Shown: piece by piece, positions 12,701 through 25,979 of the stretch
How positions within the stretch are numbered: position 1 is the first letter of the stretch
How the letters are laid out: every line of letters starts with the position of its first letter
Source of the DNA: Leucaena leucocephala
Taxonomy: Eukaryota; Streptophyta; Magnoliopsida; Fabales; Fabaceae
Assembly (NCBI GenBank): GCA_037074615.1
Contig: CM073560.1
Location: 4,781,501 to 4,845,500, forward strand
Length of the DNA: 64,000 bases
Direction: 5' to 3'
The notes under the pieces: model-generated
The model's input: only the letters and a program-made list of their open reading frames with translations
Told to the model about the DNA's origin: nothing
Database searches by the model: none
Made by a program: the position numbers and the translations under genes

Positions 12701-14798
12701 ATAATTATTAAAAAAGTCCTATAACAAATAATAATAAGTTTATGATATTTATTATTTTAATTTTTTTAGTGATAATATTTTTTTTAAGATTTTTTTTCAA
12801 GACGAAAAGATCAGGGGGTTTGGCAAAAACTTATATCTCCTTCTCTTTCCACCTCTGCCCTCCTAATCCTGAATGCAAGAAAATCTTCCCCAATAGAATG
12901 AGAAGTGGGAAAGCAGGTCAGCCCGCCTTGATGGCAGGTTGACCTGTGCTAGATAGCTTGGACACTTTTTTTTTTATTTTTTTAAAAAAATTATTTTTAA
13001 ATTTTTAAAATAATAATAAAAAAATTATAATGTTATATTAGCATAATAAAAAATTATTAATATTATACTCTTAAAAATTTCTAATTTTTATAACAAAATA
13101 TCAAATTTTATAACTATAAATCTAAATAAATATTAACATAATATTAATCAATTATAATATTTCAACACATATAATAAATAAACAATCATCTTTATTAGTA
13201 TTAAATAATAAAAATATTTAAAATAATATTTAAATAAAATAAATAATAATATTAATAATTTAAAAAAAAAGTTAACTGTGCCTATTTTTATATAAAATAG
13301 GTTCAGTTTATTTTACTACCTCTAATGGAAAATGGAACGATGCTGATCAATGTAGAAGGATTAAATGCTCTCACTGTACTTATTATTATATACAGAAATT
13401 AGTCAAACTATTCATGAATTATGAATCTTTTGGTGATGATGACTTCCTATAAATATACATAGATATAGATTAACATGCATGTAGAGAGAGAAAAATATTG
13501 ATGAAAATTTTAATTCATATAAAGTATTAAAAATTACTTTCTTGGTTGGAATGTTTTTTAGACGAAATTATATTAGAATTTGAATAATTAAAAATAAAAC
13601 AATTGTTTAATTAAACTTGTTTTTATTTCAAATTCAAATTCATAAACTTGTTTATTTTATTAGATTCTGAATATTTTAGATATTATTTATACAATTAAAC
13701 TCACAATAAAACATTACTCTATCCTATTCTAATTATCAGAGCTAGATAAATTACTTTATAGAGATTTAAAAAATTAATTAAATTAATTATAAAATATATA
13801 TATTGATTTTTTTAAATATCTCTTTAATAATTTAGATTAGAAATTAATAAAAAATTTCTTTAATAAGTATAATCGGGATAATTAAAAAAATATTATAAAT
13901 TTAAATAATAAAATATATTAAAATTTTAATATTATATTTAGAATAAAAATATACCTTTCATCTAACTAAATATAATATTTAGGATCTAGTTTCTGCAATG
14001 CTGCATCCATCCAATTATAACTAAATAAACAATCATCATACATAATTTATAAAAATACGTATATTGTTCATAATAACCAAGTTGTATTTTAATTCTCACC
14101 TCAGAACACCTAAAGCAGCCTGAAATATACCGGTGATGAAGGTGGAGGTGAATATCAAATTCACATACAGCACCGGGTCCTCCTCCGGCTTCACCACGCT
14201 GGAAACCGTCTGGTATAACAGCAACGACGCCGCCGCTATCGTCCCCACCGCCATGTGCCTTGAACTTCCGAGTACCGCATACACCAATGGTGGCACAAAA
14301 CAGCTATCTGCAGATATATATATATATGATCATCCACAAAACAGAGAGATATATATATGTATGTACATATGATCATCCACAAGACAATCATTCTCAATTT
14401 GTTCATCTGAAGTCAGAAATCCGAAAACGGAACTTACAGAGGCCGATGATGGGAGGAATCTCGGCGAGTTTAGCGTAGCTAATTCCTTGAGGGATGGCGA
14501 GGCTGGTGATGGTGAGGCCGGCGATGAGGTCCGACACGAGCAACCGGAGATTGTAAGTGGAAAGCCATTCGAACATTGGCACGAAGTACTGAACTCCTTT
14601 CACAATTCTATCTCTCCGGGTTTCTCCGTTCTTGAACTGCCTGAAAGGGTCGTCTGGGAACAGCGTTTCTTTCGCCGCCGACTTCAGTTTCGTCCCGAAC
14701 CCCCTCGTCGCCGAGAAGTTCACGGAGTGGCGGCCGTCGATTTCGGTGGCGGAGGCGCCATCGTTGGGGCTCATCGAATGGCTGCTGATTGGATGCAT
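6758..14798 (-). CDS. SULTR3;5: SULTR3;5-type sulfate transporter, 12 exons, 650 aa
   Basis: A SLC26/SulP membrane transporter of plant group 3; Arabidopsis SULTR3;5 is described as a root stele protein that boosts SULTR2;1 uptake. Exons: 14438-14798, 14100-14307, 11937-12108, 11746-11811, 10535-10648, 10320-10436, 10082-10208, 9550-9836, 8561-8751, 8030-8106, 7808-7884, 6758-6913. All junctions are GT-AG and keep one open frame of 1953 nt. The N-terminus has VNFSATRGFGTKLKS and ETLFPDDPFRQF. Further hallmarks are PPIIGLY near residue 115, VDFFSHSTITGFMGGTA, NKEMVAFGVMNLLGSFTSCY and GPFSKSAVNYN. A C-terminal STAS domain (about 510-635) carries SIDVTA with the conserved Thr near 581. Length is normal for the family. 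Introns 2, 4 and 9 contain MITEs. Group 3;5 assignment rests on the N-terminal and STAS residues as I remember them. Confidence 0.95.
7745..7764. repeat. (CAAA)n microsatellite
   Basis: Five tandem tetranucleotide units in the last intron of the sulfate transporter gene. Confidence 0.7.
8184..8390. mobile_element. Short MITE in intron 9 of the transporter
   Basis: The ends GAGAACCGGTTTGAG and TTTAGCCGGTTCC are inverted relative to each other, and GTGTGTT flanks the unit on both sides (8177-8183 and 8391-8397). The interior is AT-rich and non-coding. Direct flanks of 7-9 bp fit a MULE- or hAT-derived MITE. Confidence 0.5.
8459..8481. repeat. (TG)n microsatellite
   Basis: About eleven TG units inside intron 9 of the sulfate transporter gene. 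Confidence 0.85.
10934..11390. mobile_element. hAT-type MITE in intron 4, copy 1
   Basis: The right end read inward is TAGAGCTAGTAAAACGGGTT, and the left end TATTGGGAAAACGGGTTAGC is its degraded partner. The GC-richer ends enclose an AT-rich core that is closely shared with copies at 12901-13324 (same orientation) and 20544-21055 (opposite orientation). It lies wholly inside an intron, so the transporter frame is unaffected. Confidence 0.65.
12901..13324. mobile_element. hAT-type MITE in intron 2, copy 2
   Basis: The left end AGAAGTGGGAAAGCAGGTCA and the right end TTTTACTACCTCT form imperfect inverted repeats of the TAGAGCTGGTAAAACGGG family. The core aligns by eye with the copies at 10934-11390 and 20544-21055. 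Non-coding. Confidence 0.6.
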
Positions 14799-14913
14799 GA
14801 CGTCGCCGGCCGGAAGGGCTCACAGGCGAAGAGAAACTTAACGGAAACACTGACTTAAAACTTCGCTGTATCTAGAGGCGAGAACTGGATTTTGTTGACG
14901 ACCCAGGACGCGT

Positions 14914-14920
14914 TTATATA
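14914..14920 (-). promoter_or_regulatory. TATA box of the sulfate transporter gene
   Basis: TATATAA on the minus strand lies 116-122 nt upstream of the start codon, in a GC-richer stretch, which implies a 5' leader of roughly 85-95 nt. Confidence 0.6.
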
Positions 14921-14924
14921 GCCG

Positions 14925-17900
14925 TTTCAATGAAGCTAATTATTTAATTGATGAATTTTTATAGCCAAAAGTTGCACCCTGTTCACTCTACATAAAATTT
15001 CATAAAATTCTTTAAAATTTCATAAAATGTATTTTTAGCTCTCTAACTAAAACAAAAAAATGTTAATATTAAAATTTTAAATATTGACAAAAAAATTTAT
15101 AAATACTTTAATTTTTTAAAATAATAATGATTAATAAAAAAATCATTTAAGAGTAATGATATTATAGTTAAAAGATTTAAAATATACGAGTATTTTATAA
15201 AATTAGGAACCAAACTAAAACCTATATAAAGCTACAAGATCAAAGATATATTTTTTTTATTTTTATATTTGCATTTCACTTATATTTCAGAAAAAAAAAA
15301 CAGTTTTGTTATTTGTTTTGGTCAAATTTTTGAAGCATTAGACTCTATTCACTTTTTGTCAAACCGACCACTCTTATTGTTAATATTAAGTTTAGAGCTT
15401 ATTATTTTATTTTCATATTTTATTTAAATTAAAAATTAAAAGTTAATAACACAAGTTATTTAAATGAAAAATATTGAATTATCGAAGGGGGAATGATAAA
15501 TAGGATTTGTTATCAAGTCCAGTTCTTGGTGCTTACACTATGTTTGGGTGCATTCGGCGCAAAATGCAAAAGCGGACGCCGCCAGCCAAACACGTTTATT
15601 TTAGCTCATCAGCATGTCTAGTCAATAAACCTCAATATACAATATAAAAGATATATAAATATAAAAATCATATTATTTATTACTCATAAAAAAATATATT
15701 TTAATTTAATTTTTATTAAAATGCATACACAATTTACTTATATGTATTTGTACATAATATTATTATTAAGATTATTTATTATTCATTGACCAAAAATTGA
15801 TTATTATATTGGTGAGATTATTTTCTGTTCAATATTTTAAATTAGATTTTAATTTAATATATCAAATTTTCTAATCAAAATAAGTTTTTGAGATTATTTA
15901 CATTAATTTGTAGAGAATATATAAATCAACAATAAACGATTCGACTTTTGTTTAATTCCAAAAGAGTTACTTTTTTACATCTTTTGAATGTCAGTCTTTG
16001 TAATTTCACACAATTTTCAATAGATTTCTGTAATTTTCCTGTTACGTGTTTATATTTTTCTCAATTATAGTCATTAGTCCTTAATTATACTCATAATCAA
16101 TTAATTAGTATAAATATAGATGATAATTAGATGACATGTAAATTTTCATAAAATATAAAATAAAATTTATTTATTATCAAAATAAAAATAAAAAATATTA
16201 TTTAAATGTATCCTTAGCATATATATTTGTAATCAGACTAATTTTAATTTTATTTAGATTTATGTAATAAAATTAATCTAAATATATTTTGTGAAAGCTA
16301 TTCGTCAGCCATTTACGTTATTTTTTTTATAAATTAAGCGGATCATGAGTATAAAAATCAATATTTATAATTGAAAAAAATTATAAAGACACAATAAAAA
16401 ATAAAAAAATATCAAAATGAAATGAAATTATAAAGACATAAATTAATTAATTTTCTCAATTTTTTTGTATGGAGCCAAGGCAGCATAGCAGACTGCCGCC
16501 TTTTGGTTCGCAAAATGCAACACAGACACGCAACTATTATTATAAACAAAATTAAAAACAAATATAAAATAGTTTTTTTTATTTTTATATTAAATTATTA
16601 TTACTATTATTATTATAAAAACTACAATATTATTTATATAATATAAAATAATATGCCCCACTTTTTATCAATTACAATGTTACTTATTTTAAATTTGGTA
16701 CAAAATCTGAGTTTATAAAAATTAAGAAATAACAAATAGTGTTAGTCATAGTAAATCTATCATTTACTTTTTATCATAAAAACCTAAAATTTGAAATTAT
16801 CAGCTGCGAATTTCTTTTATTGCTTTTCATATCCTCTTCTTCTACTCTTACCATACTTTGTACGTAGAAATCATCAAGTAATGATCTTTGAATTTAATTT
16901 AAGAAAGTCACAACGTGATTAACAGGAATTGATTGGTTGACATCTAACAAGTTAGAAAAGAGACAAATTTTGAAGCTAATTTACTTGTCAAATATGCTTT
17001 GATGATGCCACCTGGATTTCACTTGTTTTTTTTAGAAGATTTTTATTTATTTCTTGCCTGTTAGGTAGTTTTATTGTTTTCTTATATTATTAAAAAAACA
17101 GAACTTGAAGAAATGATAAATATTAAACTAAGTGACTAAGGTATGAACTATATACTGCAAAATCAGGATTTATCAAAATATTTATAATGTGTGCGTAAAT
17201 TACAGTTTAGATTAATTATATTTTTGAACTAGTATTTAATATATAATAATGTTGATTAATGATTTATTCTGATTTAAATTATACCAACCTTAATTGGGGA
17301 AAAAATTCCCCAATTTTTCAGAATTATTTATGAGGTTATTTGGAGTAATTAAATTGCAATTACAGAATTCCAAAAAAAAAAAAGTATGCAATTTCAAAAT
17401 AGTAAATAAAAACTATGTCAACCACCACCCTTTGACAATATATTAAGTCCACTACTATGAAGTCTCAATTCTTCAGGCCAAGCACTAAAAAGGCAAAATT
17501 CTGAAATATTTCTTATGCTTTATGATGAAGGGGCTAGGGATGATGTGGATCTGACCATATCATATCCTTGTTTAATCATAATCCAAGAAAAATTAATACA
17601 TGCACTATACATGTGTGTCTACACACCCCTTTAAACATTTTTACAGTATGATTGGATATTTCTTAAAACTATAGTTTTAGAGAGAAAACCATTCAAACAT
17701 CTCACAATATTCAATAATTAATTATCTATGTTAAAATTATGGTTTCAATGCTAAAACTATAATTTTCTATGAGGCCAATTTTTTTTTATTGTTTCAGAAA
17801 CTATTCTCTATTAAAATAATATTTTTTTAAAAATTATTTTCTAAAGGATAATTCAAACGCACTCTTAGTTAAAAGTTATCTCTCAATTTTTTATTTAATA

Positions 17901-20543
17901 CTCATCATGTTCTTAATATATGACCTATTTAACCATTTTGATTAGATTAAAAAGTTAATTAATATATCATGTTTTCTCTAAAATACCCTAATCTTTTTTT
18001 TAACTACCTTTTTCCCTCTCTTACTTAATTATTATCGAGAAAATATCAATAAAAATAATTTAGAGAAAATAGATAAATATAAAAAATATATTTTATGTTT
18101 ATAAATAAAATTAATTTTTTAATTATGTCATATATTTAAAAAAATAAAAATATAATTTAAACATAGGCGCACGCACGCAAACACAAACATATCAAGTTCA
18201 AATTCGGAACCCATTCAAGCACGATAGGTGCCATTGTTGCCAGAGCAACTAGCGGTTGGAAAAAAGATGTTCTCTCTAATGAGTTAGAAGAGAAATAATT
18301 CATAAAGGTTGACTCCAAATTAAATTGGTATCCAAATACGTAACATACAACTTTTTCACTATTACACCAACCACACTTTGAAATATTATGATTTCTACGA
18401 AGCTGTAATTAGCCATGAGGTGGATCTGGTTACATTCTTATCTGCCTAAAATATTAGCTAATCAATACATTCATTATATCCATTACCCATTCATTCACTA
18501 CAAAAAAACAACAACTTTCAACTACAACCTTTAAGGTCAAGGATGTCTAGAACTCAATAACACTTAATAAAAATATATTTATAGATTATTTACTAATAGA
18601 ATTTTCACATTTCAACAGGAATCGTATTCTTACCAATTAATAGATCAATATTTTTTGGAAATTAATTAACACTATTTTTATTATAAAAAATGGTTATGGG
18701 TCATAAATCTTCAATCGTTCAGGCTAGGGTTTGAAAAGACTCCGTCAAGGGAATGGTTAAATTTCACTATATATATAGACAATTCGATTATCAGAAATAT
18801 GATATGATATATTGTTAATTATTAATTTGTACAATTAATCGCATTATTATTTATAGTCAACAAATTACTATATAAATAATCTTTAACCATCAGGAAGAGA
18901 ATCTATAGTTATTGTTGTGAATTTGATAGAAACTGCAAGCATGCATGTATGAACTAATATATAGTAATTAATTATTCTCTTAGTACCAAAAATTAATTAT
19001 TCTTTGATAATAATTGTGACGCTTGAGAATTCGTACGAGCTCGTATGTATAACTTCTGATAGGGATTTTTCCTATTACTACACATAAATTATTTATTCTC
19101 GTATAAATTAATAATCAGCATATTAACCATTACATGAATCTACCATTCATATATATATAACGATAAAATTAGCAATTATTAATTAATTAATTAAGAATTG
19201 ACAATTTCTAGTGACTTTTTGATTGCATTAATATGTGGAGAAAAAACAATGACAACGTACCATATGCATGACCTTTCGCTCTTCCATGAGATGCCATTAT
19301 AATTGCTTATCTATGCAAAGTACTGTTTTTTAAAAAAAAAAAAATACTAAGCAAAGTTCTATTTTGCTTGGACTTGACAATAATCAATAATTCAATCACA
19401 TTTTGATTGCATTTTTTTTGGCAATTATATCGATATTTTTGTGTTCATATGTTATGAACTTATAATAACAATTTACATTTGTCCACAAATTATGAACAGT
19501 GTAGCTTATTCTCTCAAACTCCGTACAATTCTAATTACTTATATATTTTTTTAACAAGTGTTTGGTTACAAATATAAAAAATATTAATACAAAATATATG
19601 TAATATTTATTAATACAAATATAATACATAATATACATTTAGAATATACAATATTATACTAGCCTACGAGGAGATAGTGTTATAAGGGGTAGTTATAAAT
19701 ACCGAAATTAAACATTTAGTAATATAATCCAGAAAGTAGTATAAAAAAGAATATTGGATATTATATATTTATATTATAATATAATCATTTAATAGTAATA
19801 AAATTACATATTTTATTTTTATTTTCATTTTATTTTACGTATATAAAATAATCAATTAATCATCCGTTGTCTCTTGGTGTTATAACTTATAAAGCTCAGG
19901 TAATACATGTAGAATGGAATGTGCCTAGTGTCTATGATTAAAATTATTGTAATAATGTATTAAAAAAACTAATCATTCTTTAATAAGGTTAATTAGGAAG
20001 AGATACTTCTTATTCAGGGAGGAATCTTCCCTTAATCAACTTATGATATATACTAAGGTGGCGGCAATATAATTAACCTTTCTTTACTGCGTGGAGGTGC
20101 TTTTTCTCATTGAAGTAGAGACATTTCTTTTTAATTAAATACCTCCTCTTAATCATAAATTACAAATTACATTACTTTGACAGATAAATAAACTACTCCT
20201 CTATTCTTTAATATAAAATTTAATTATAGAATTTATCTTAATCCTAAATATAAAATATATTTTCTATATTTATTAATTTTTTTTAAATTATCCTTATAAG
20301 TACTCATTTAATAATAATTAAGTAAAAGAGGGATAGAAGGAATTAAGGAAGATTGTTAGGGTATTTTAGAAAAACTACTACTCTAATCCTATTTATAGCG
20401 CAGAGAAAGAAAGCTTATTTTAATCATATTTATATGGCATAGAGATAAATTTTTTATATGAATGGACAATTTTACCCTGTATATTAAATATAGATAAAAT
20501 TAGAAAGTTGTTGAATTTTATGACATAGTTAATGAGATTTAAG
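14925..20543. other. Long AT-rich intergenic region
   Basis: No gene is visible. GC-richer islands at 15540-15595 and 16470-16535 share GCAAAATGC and CGCCGCC/GGCGG-type words in inverted order and may be the two ends of a decayed MITE of about 1 kb. At 18150-18390 a short less AT-rich block contains GTTCAAATTC, a possible relic of a tRNA-derived SINE. The rest is low-complexity A/T sequence. Confidence 0.3.
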
Positions 20544-21055
20544 TAGAGCTGGTAAAACGGGCTCAGCTCATTTTATAAAAAAAAAGGCAGGCTCGGGCTA
20601 GCGTTTGGGGCGGGCTCCAACCAACCAGCCCGCTTTTTATTTATTTATTAATTATTATTATTTTTTATTAAATATTACTTTCAATACTCTCATTATCGAA
20701 TACTAGTAAATATAGTTACTTATTTGTTGATATGTGTTAACATATTATAATTAATTAATTAATATTATGTTAAAGTTTATTTAGATTTATAGTTATAAAA
20801 TTTAAGATTTTTTTATAAAAAATAGGAATTTTTAAGCGTATAACATTAGCAATTTTTTTATTATGCTAATATAACATTAGAAATTTTTTATTAGTATTTT
20901 AAAAGTTTAGAAATAATTTTTTAAAAATATTAAAAAAATTAAAAAAAAAAGGAGCGGGTTCGGGCTAGCAAAATGCTAGCTCGTTTGGGGCGGGCTGCAC
21001 AACCTGGCCCCTCAGCCCGCAGGTTGTGACAGGCTGACCTGTTTTTTCAGGTCTA
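20544..21055. mobile_element. hAT-type MITE, copy 3, with target duplication
   Basis: The ends are TAGAGCTGGTAAAACGGGC and, read inward from the right, TAGACCTGAAAAAACAGG. The flanks are GATTTAAG (20536-20543) and GATTTAAA (21056-21063), an 8-bp target duplication with one change, as made by hAT transposases. GC-rich subterminal blocks contain GGGCTAGC and GCTAGC words, and the core is shared with the two copies in the transporter introns. Confidence 0.75.
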
Positions 21056-22388
21056 GATTTAAAGTGTTTTTTAGTTTATATGAACTATACTGAAAGTGAC
21101 TTATAAATAGAATTAGAGGACTACATCATATTAATTAACTTAATTAATATTTTTAATATAATTAAATTAATTAAATATGTTTTATATTAAATATCATATA
21201 GTTACTATATAATAAAAATTAAATTAGAACGGATGATTAAAAAACAAGTGTAGATCATTTGTTAGTTTTGTCATTGTCACGGAAATGGAGGATCAAATCA
21301 TTATATAGTTTTTTTTTTAAATAATTACAGAGTTTTCATTCAACAAAATGAATATCAATGCTAATTAACCTGCAACGTCTTCCTTCAATTGCCTCCACTA
21401 ACTGTGTCCACAAAATCAACCTTTCCTCAAAAGCTTACTATAGAAAGTTAAAAAAGGTTAGAAGTAATTAATTATTTTTTGTATATAATTACTCATTCAA
21501 CTGCAGTTTGTAAAAAAAAAACACAATTACCGACTTTATACAAATTAAGAAAATTAATTGATTGTGTTTAAAAGTATCTTGTGTTTTTTTTACAAATACC
21601 TTTTATTGAATATTTCTCTCTCACATAATCTCTAATTATAATTAATTTTTGGCCTCAATCTCTTATATATAATTAATTAGAAGCATTACTTTTAGGGTTT
21701 TTTTTAAAAAATCATGCTAATTATTACCTGAATTTTACAAAGCGTCTTATAAATAAAAACACAATTTTCTATAAAGTAATCTTATAAAAAGTAAAATAAT
21801 GCTTTAGAAAACTCTCTGGTTAAATATGAAATACTTTCTATGAATGCGCCTTCCTCAGTCATGCGTTGCCTCGTATGGGGACTTTTTTTTTTTATCAGTG
21901 TGCGTCTTTGAATTTATATGAGATATGAGCATGCTTGGTTTATATTTTATTCAAACTCAAATAAGTTTTATGTTTTTTTTTTTTTAAATATTTGTCTTAA
22001 AATTATTTAGTTAGACGTTTATTGATTATAAGAGTTCGTTATTGTTGGATAGGAAAATCCTTCTGCTAGTATTTATATTTTTTTTAATTTTTAATTTAGA
22101 ATCTATTATTTTTTTATTAAATTTTTTAATTTTGTTTAATAAATTTGTTCTATTAATATTATTAGCCTATATATATAAACGAATTGGGCTAATAGAGACA
22201 AATTAAATGATTTAATAAAAAGATAAATATCAAATTAAAAATTGAAAAAAATATAAACACCATCAGAATGATTTCCCTTCCCCCAATAAGCCTACCTCAT
22301 ATGGCAAATAATATCATGCAAAGAAAGTGAAGGCATCATCTCAATTCTCACCTAACTCAATTATGAAGTTGAACCTGCACACACAAAT
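21056..22388. other. Intergenic, nothing recognised
   Basis: AT-rich DNA without open frames or identifiable repeats, apart from an A/T stretch near 21110-21190 resembling the interior of other MITEs. Confidence 0.25.
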
Positions 22389-22482
22389 ATAATAATTCCT
22401 TTTTTTTTCACTTTCTTCATGTGACTATATAAATATATATATATAGTCACATGAAGAAAGTGAAAAAAAAAGGAATTATTAT
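22389..22482. repeat. 94-bp near-perfect palindrome
   Basis: Arms of about 42 nt are exact inverted copies (left arm contains CACTTTCTTCATGTGACTAT and right arm ATAGTCACATGAAGAAAGTG), separated by about 10 nt of A/T. RNA from either strand would fold into one long hairpin. No coding potential. Confidence 0.9.
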
Positions 22483-23126
22483 TGAATTTGGTGGGATCAG
22501 AGCTGGATAATTACAAGATGAAATTTTTCTTTGAAAATTATAAAGCCAATGTTGATATTAGACGACTTTTTTGGCCAACAAATGTTGGTGCTAGCTAGAT
22601 AGCCACATTGCTAAAACTAAAAGATATAGGCCCAACTAAAATTATTTAGAAGAATAAAATTGAGTGCTACCCCTAATTACATAACATGTTACTGTTAGAT
22701 ATTAGATAATTATATTAAATAAAATAAATATTATAATGTTGGGGAAAATTAGGCTAACTGGTATTACATTTTTTAAGAAGAGAAATTTAAAAGAACTTCT
22801 AGTTCTAATAATACTAATCCATTTAAAAATGATAAGAACTTTAGAATTTTTATACTATTACAAAATGATACTCTTTTTAGAATTTCAAGAAGTAAGACTA
22901 TAATGAAAACAAGTGACGATATATAGTAGGAAATCTTTCCGTATTTTCTAAATGGTGGCAGAATAAAGATAAGTCAAATTAATTAAGAGGATTGAGTCAA
23001 ACACACGTGGTGTCCATTATTTTGGTGGCTAATATAGCGTGATCCAATATAGTGACGTGGAGAGATGGATCTTGTTCATCTACTACGATACAAAATGATC
23101 ACGTGTTACAATTTTAATTGCTAAGT
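22483..23126. other. Intergenic, nothing recognised
   Basis: AT-rich spacer between the palindrome and the Stowaway-like MITE; no frame, repeat or site can be supported. Confidence 0.25.
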
Positions 23127-23405
23127 ACTCTCTCGATCCATAATATAATTTATTTTTAAAAGAATAACTTACTCCAAAATATAAATTATTTATAAGATAA
23201 TTAATGTCATTTACTAATTTTACCCCTATAATTAATATTTTATTTCTAATGTTCGCATATCTTTATATTTCCTCTCTCTGCATTATGGAATAAAAGTATA
23301 AATAAAAAACATTTCAATTTAAGATATTAAATAAGTTAATTGTTATTTTTTAATTCATATGAAGTAGTTAAAGTGAATTATATTATATTATAGACAGGAG
23401 GGAGC
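23127..23405. mobile_element. Stowaway-like MITE
   Basis: The left end CTCTCTCGATCCATAATATA is mirrored by the right end TATAGACAGGAGGGAG, giving the CTCCCTCC-type inverted repeats of Tc1/mariner-derived Stowaway elements. The flanks contain TA dinucleotides. AT-rich, non-coding interior of about 280 bp. Confidence 0.55.
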
Positions 23406-25979
23406 AAGTAGTATAAAAAGCTCGCGTTTCCACATAGATTAAAGTAAAAGGAGAGTGTATTATTGTAAATATATTTTCAATTAAGTTAAGACACCAAATG
23501 TTTGATAAACCAATTATTTAAAAAGAGAATAGATGTAAAATTAAAGATCTAATTGATTAAAACTAAATTGAAACTTTTATTTTAAGATAAATAAAAATTC
23601 TAAAGTTATCTATCTTCTTTTTATTTCATAAATTTTTAATAAAATTATTTTTCAATCACAATAAATAATAATATGTGTTTATCAAAGAGTTCAAAACACT
23701 TAATTAAATTCTCTCAAGTCAAAACTAAATGTTATTTTTTTATTAAAATACCTAATCTCTTGACTTAATTTAATAGAAAGTAAGTTATAAAACTAACCCT
23801 TTTCTTGGCGATAAAAGTTTGAAACAATATTTCTCTATGAAGAAATAAAACCATCAATTCTAATTAAATTTCAAGTCAATATTGATTTTAAACAAGTTCA
23901 ACACTTAGTTAGCTTTCTCAAGCCTAAACCAAGTTAATAAAATAACTCAATACTGACCAAGCATTAAGAGGCATTAAGAATATATTAAAATCAATATATA
24001 TATAAGTCATTAATCATAAAAGGCGATAAATACAATATTTAATCTATAAAATAGTTCAAGATAACCCTATAAATAAAATATTAGCTACTTATAGTCTTCA
24101 AAAATACCAAACTAAACCAAGTAATATGGTCCATACAAAATTAAGAGAGAAAATGAAAGGAGAAGAGAAAAACTAAATATTATAAATCCAAATCTCTTTT
24201 TTACTCTAATCTTAAGCTTTCAAGCCTTCAAAACTTTATTCTCAACCTCAAAGTCTCTACCTTTCAATCTCTAGAAGTGTGGAATTCCAACTCTCATAGA
24301 GTTCTCCTCCAAATAAATCATATTTTTCGCAACAATAATTGAAATACAGAGTTTTAAAATTTTCACGTTTGCCGCAGTAAACAGTACAAAGAGGGCGAGT
24401 TCTGATTTACGAGCTCTCACTAAGGTGAGGTTGCATGCTTGCTGCGGCAACTAGTATAGAGAGTACCGTTCATCAGTTCTCGTAGTTAGCCATGGCAATG
24501 TGCACAGTGAAGGTCCTTTTTTCATATATTGAGCTCTAACTTGTCTGCTTTCCTTCATACTGCAATTTTCTGCTTTCCTCTTGCTTCAAGGTATCTTCTG
24601 GATCTTTACTTAAGGTCTTCTTCCATCTCCAAGTTTCTAAAACAATAGAAAGTCTTGATGAGATTCAACCTCAATCAAAATATTCATATTTTATCCAAAG
24701 AATTCTGCCTTTTGAGTTTGCTAGGTAATATGCATATTTTCTTAAGTAAGTATCTAAAATATAAATAATTCCATCCCAAAAATGCTTAAAAGAATTGAAA
24801 AAATGTGCAAAAATGATAACAATTTCTATGAGTTTCACATAACAATTTTAATTTTAGTTTATGCTAAAACCTAGGATTTTCATTTTTTTTTCTTGCAAGT
24901 ATCTTTGATATGTTTTTTTATTTAATTAAGGGTATCTCTAACTTTAAGTCATTTTAAATTTGAGACTAATTATTTTACCTATCCCAACAGGCAACAAATA
25001 TATTTTTTGATATTTAAATTTATATTTTTATCTTTATAAAAATTATGCCGCTTACCACCCTTAACTAACAAGTTGTTAGGAGATAATGCACTTTTATTAA
25101 GAGATACATAGTTAAAAAATTATGGAAGTTGAATTTCTCCTAATATAATATCTTCATTCACAAACTATAGAATTTAAGATCAACCATAATTAATTTTGCT
25201 TACATAAATTAAGAAACGAACAACCAAAACACAAACTGAGATTTCGGATTTTCTAGAACAAAATTTTAAACTAAAGATATATAATTAAAATTTATTATGA
25301 ATCTGCAAGAGGAGATTTATGAACAAAAAGGAAAAAAATACATTTAGCAGTGATTTTTTTATTTAGTGGTTTTAGGAAAAATAATGACAAAAGAGGAGAT
25401 TGCTAACATGGTGATAAGATTTTTATTTTTTATATATATATTTTGATAAATTGGGAAGATGTTTTAGTCACACGAGTCGAGGGAAAGGAATTACTTGTTC
25501 ACAAAGGAAGGTTACATATGATTAACCTGGCCTAGAATCATAGTTATGCTACAATTCTATCTAATCTAATCCTTAGTAATTCGTTAACTATTCCCATTGA
25601 TCGAAGAATTTTACTTATTTAGCGATAAAAAAATAAGAATTTAATTAAAATTAATTAATCACAAAAATACATAATCGAATCATGGCCCAAACAAGCCCAA
25701 ACAATTTGAGTCATGGCCGAAACAACTATTCCATCATGTCCCATTTCAAATAATACTATCTGCACTTCGCAAAGAGCTGAGATTCCAACGTGAAGAAACA
25801 CCACTCAACCACTAACTTCTCTTTCAATATCTAGACAAATTACTTTAGCAAAGCCTATTTTAAGCTTTATATAGATATATCCTATGCAAATTGCCAAAAT
25901 TCTTGTGTCAAGAAGTGGAATGATTACAAAATAACTTTAATGGGGAAATAGTTAAAGTTTATATGTATTTCATCTTATT
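23406..25979. other. Intergenic, possible retroelement-derived segment
   Basis: No open frame is present. At 24300-24620 base composition is clearly less AT-rich, with words such as TTGCCGCAGTAAACAGT and GCTGCGGCAACTAG, unlike its surroundings. It reads like decayed LTR or leader sequence of a retrotransposon, but no primer-binding site, LTR pair or protein could be seen, so the class is unproven. Confidence 0.25.
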
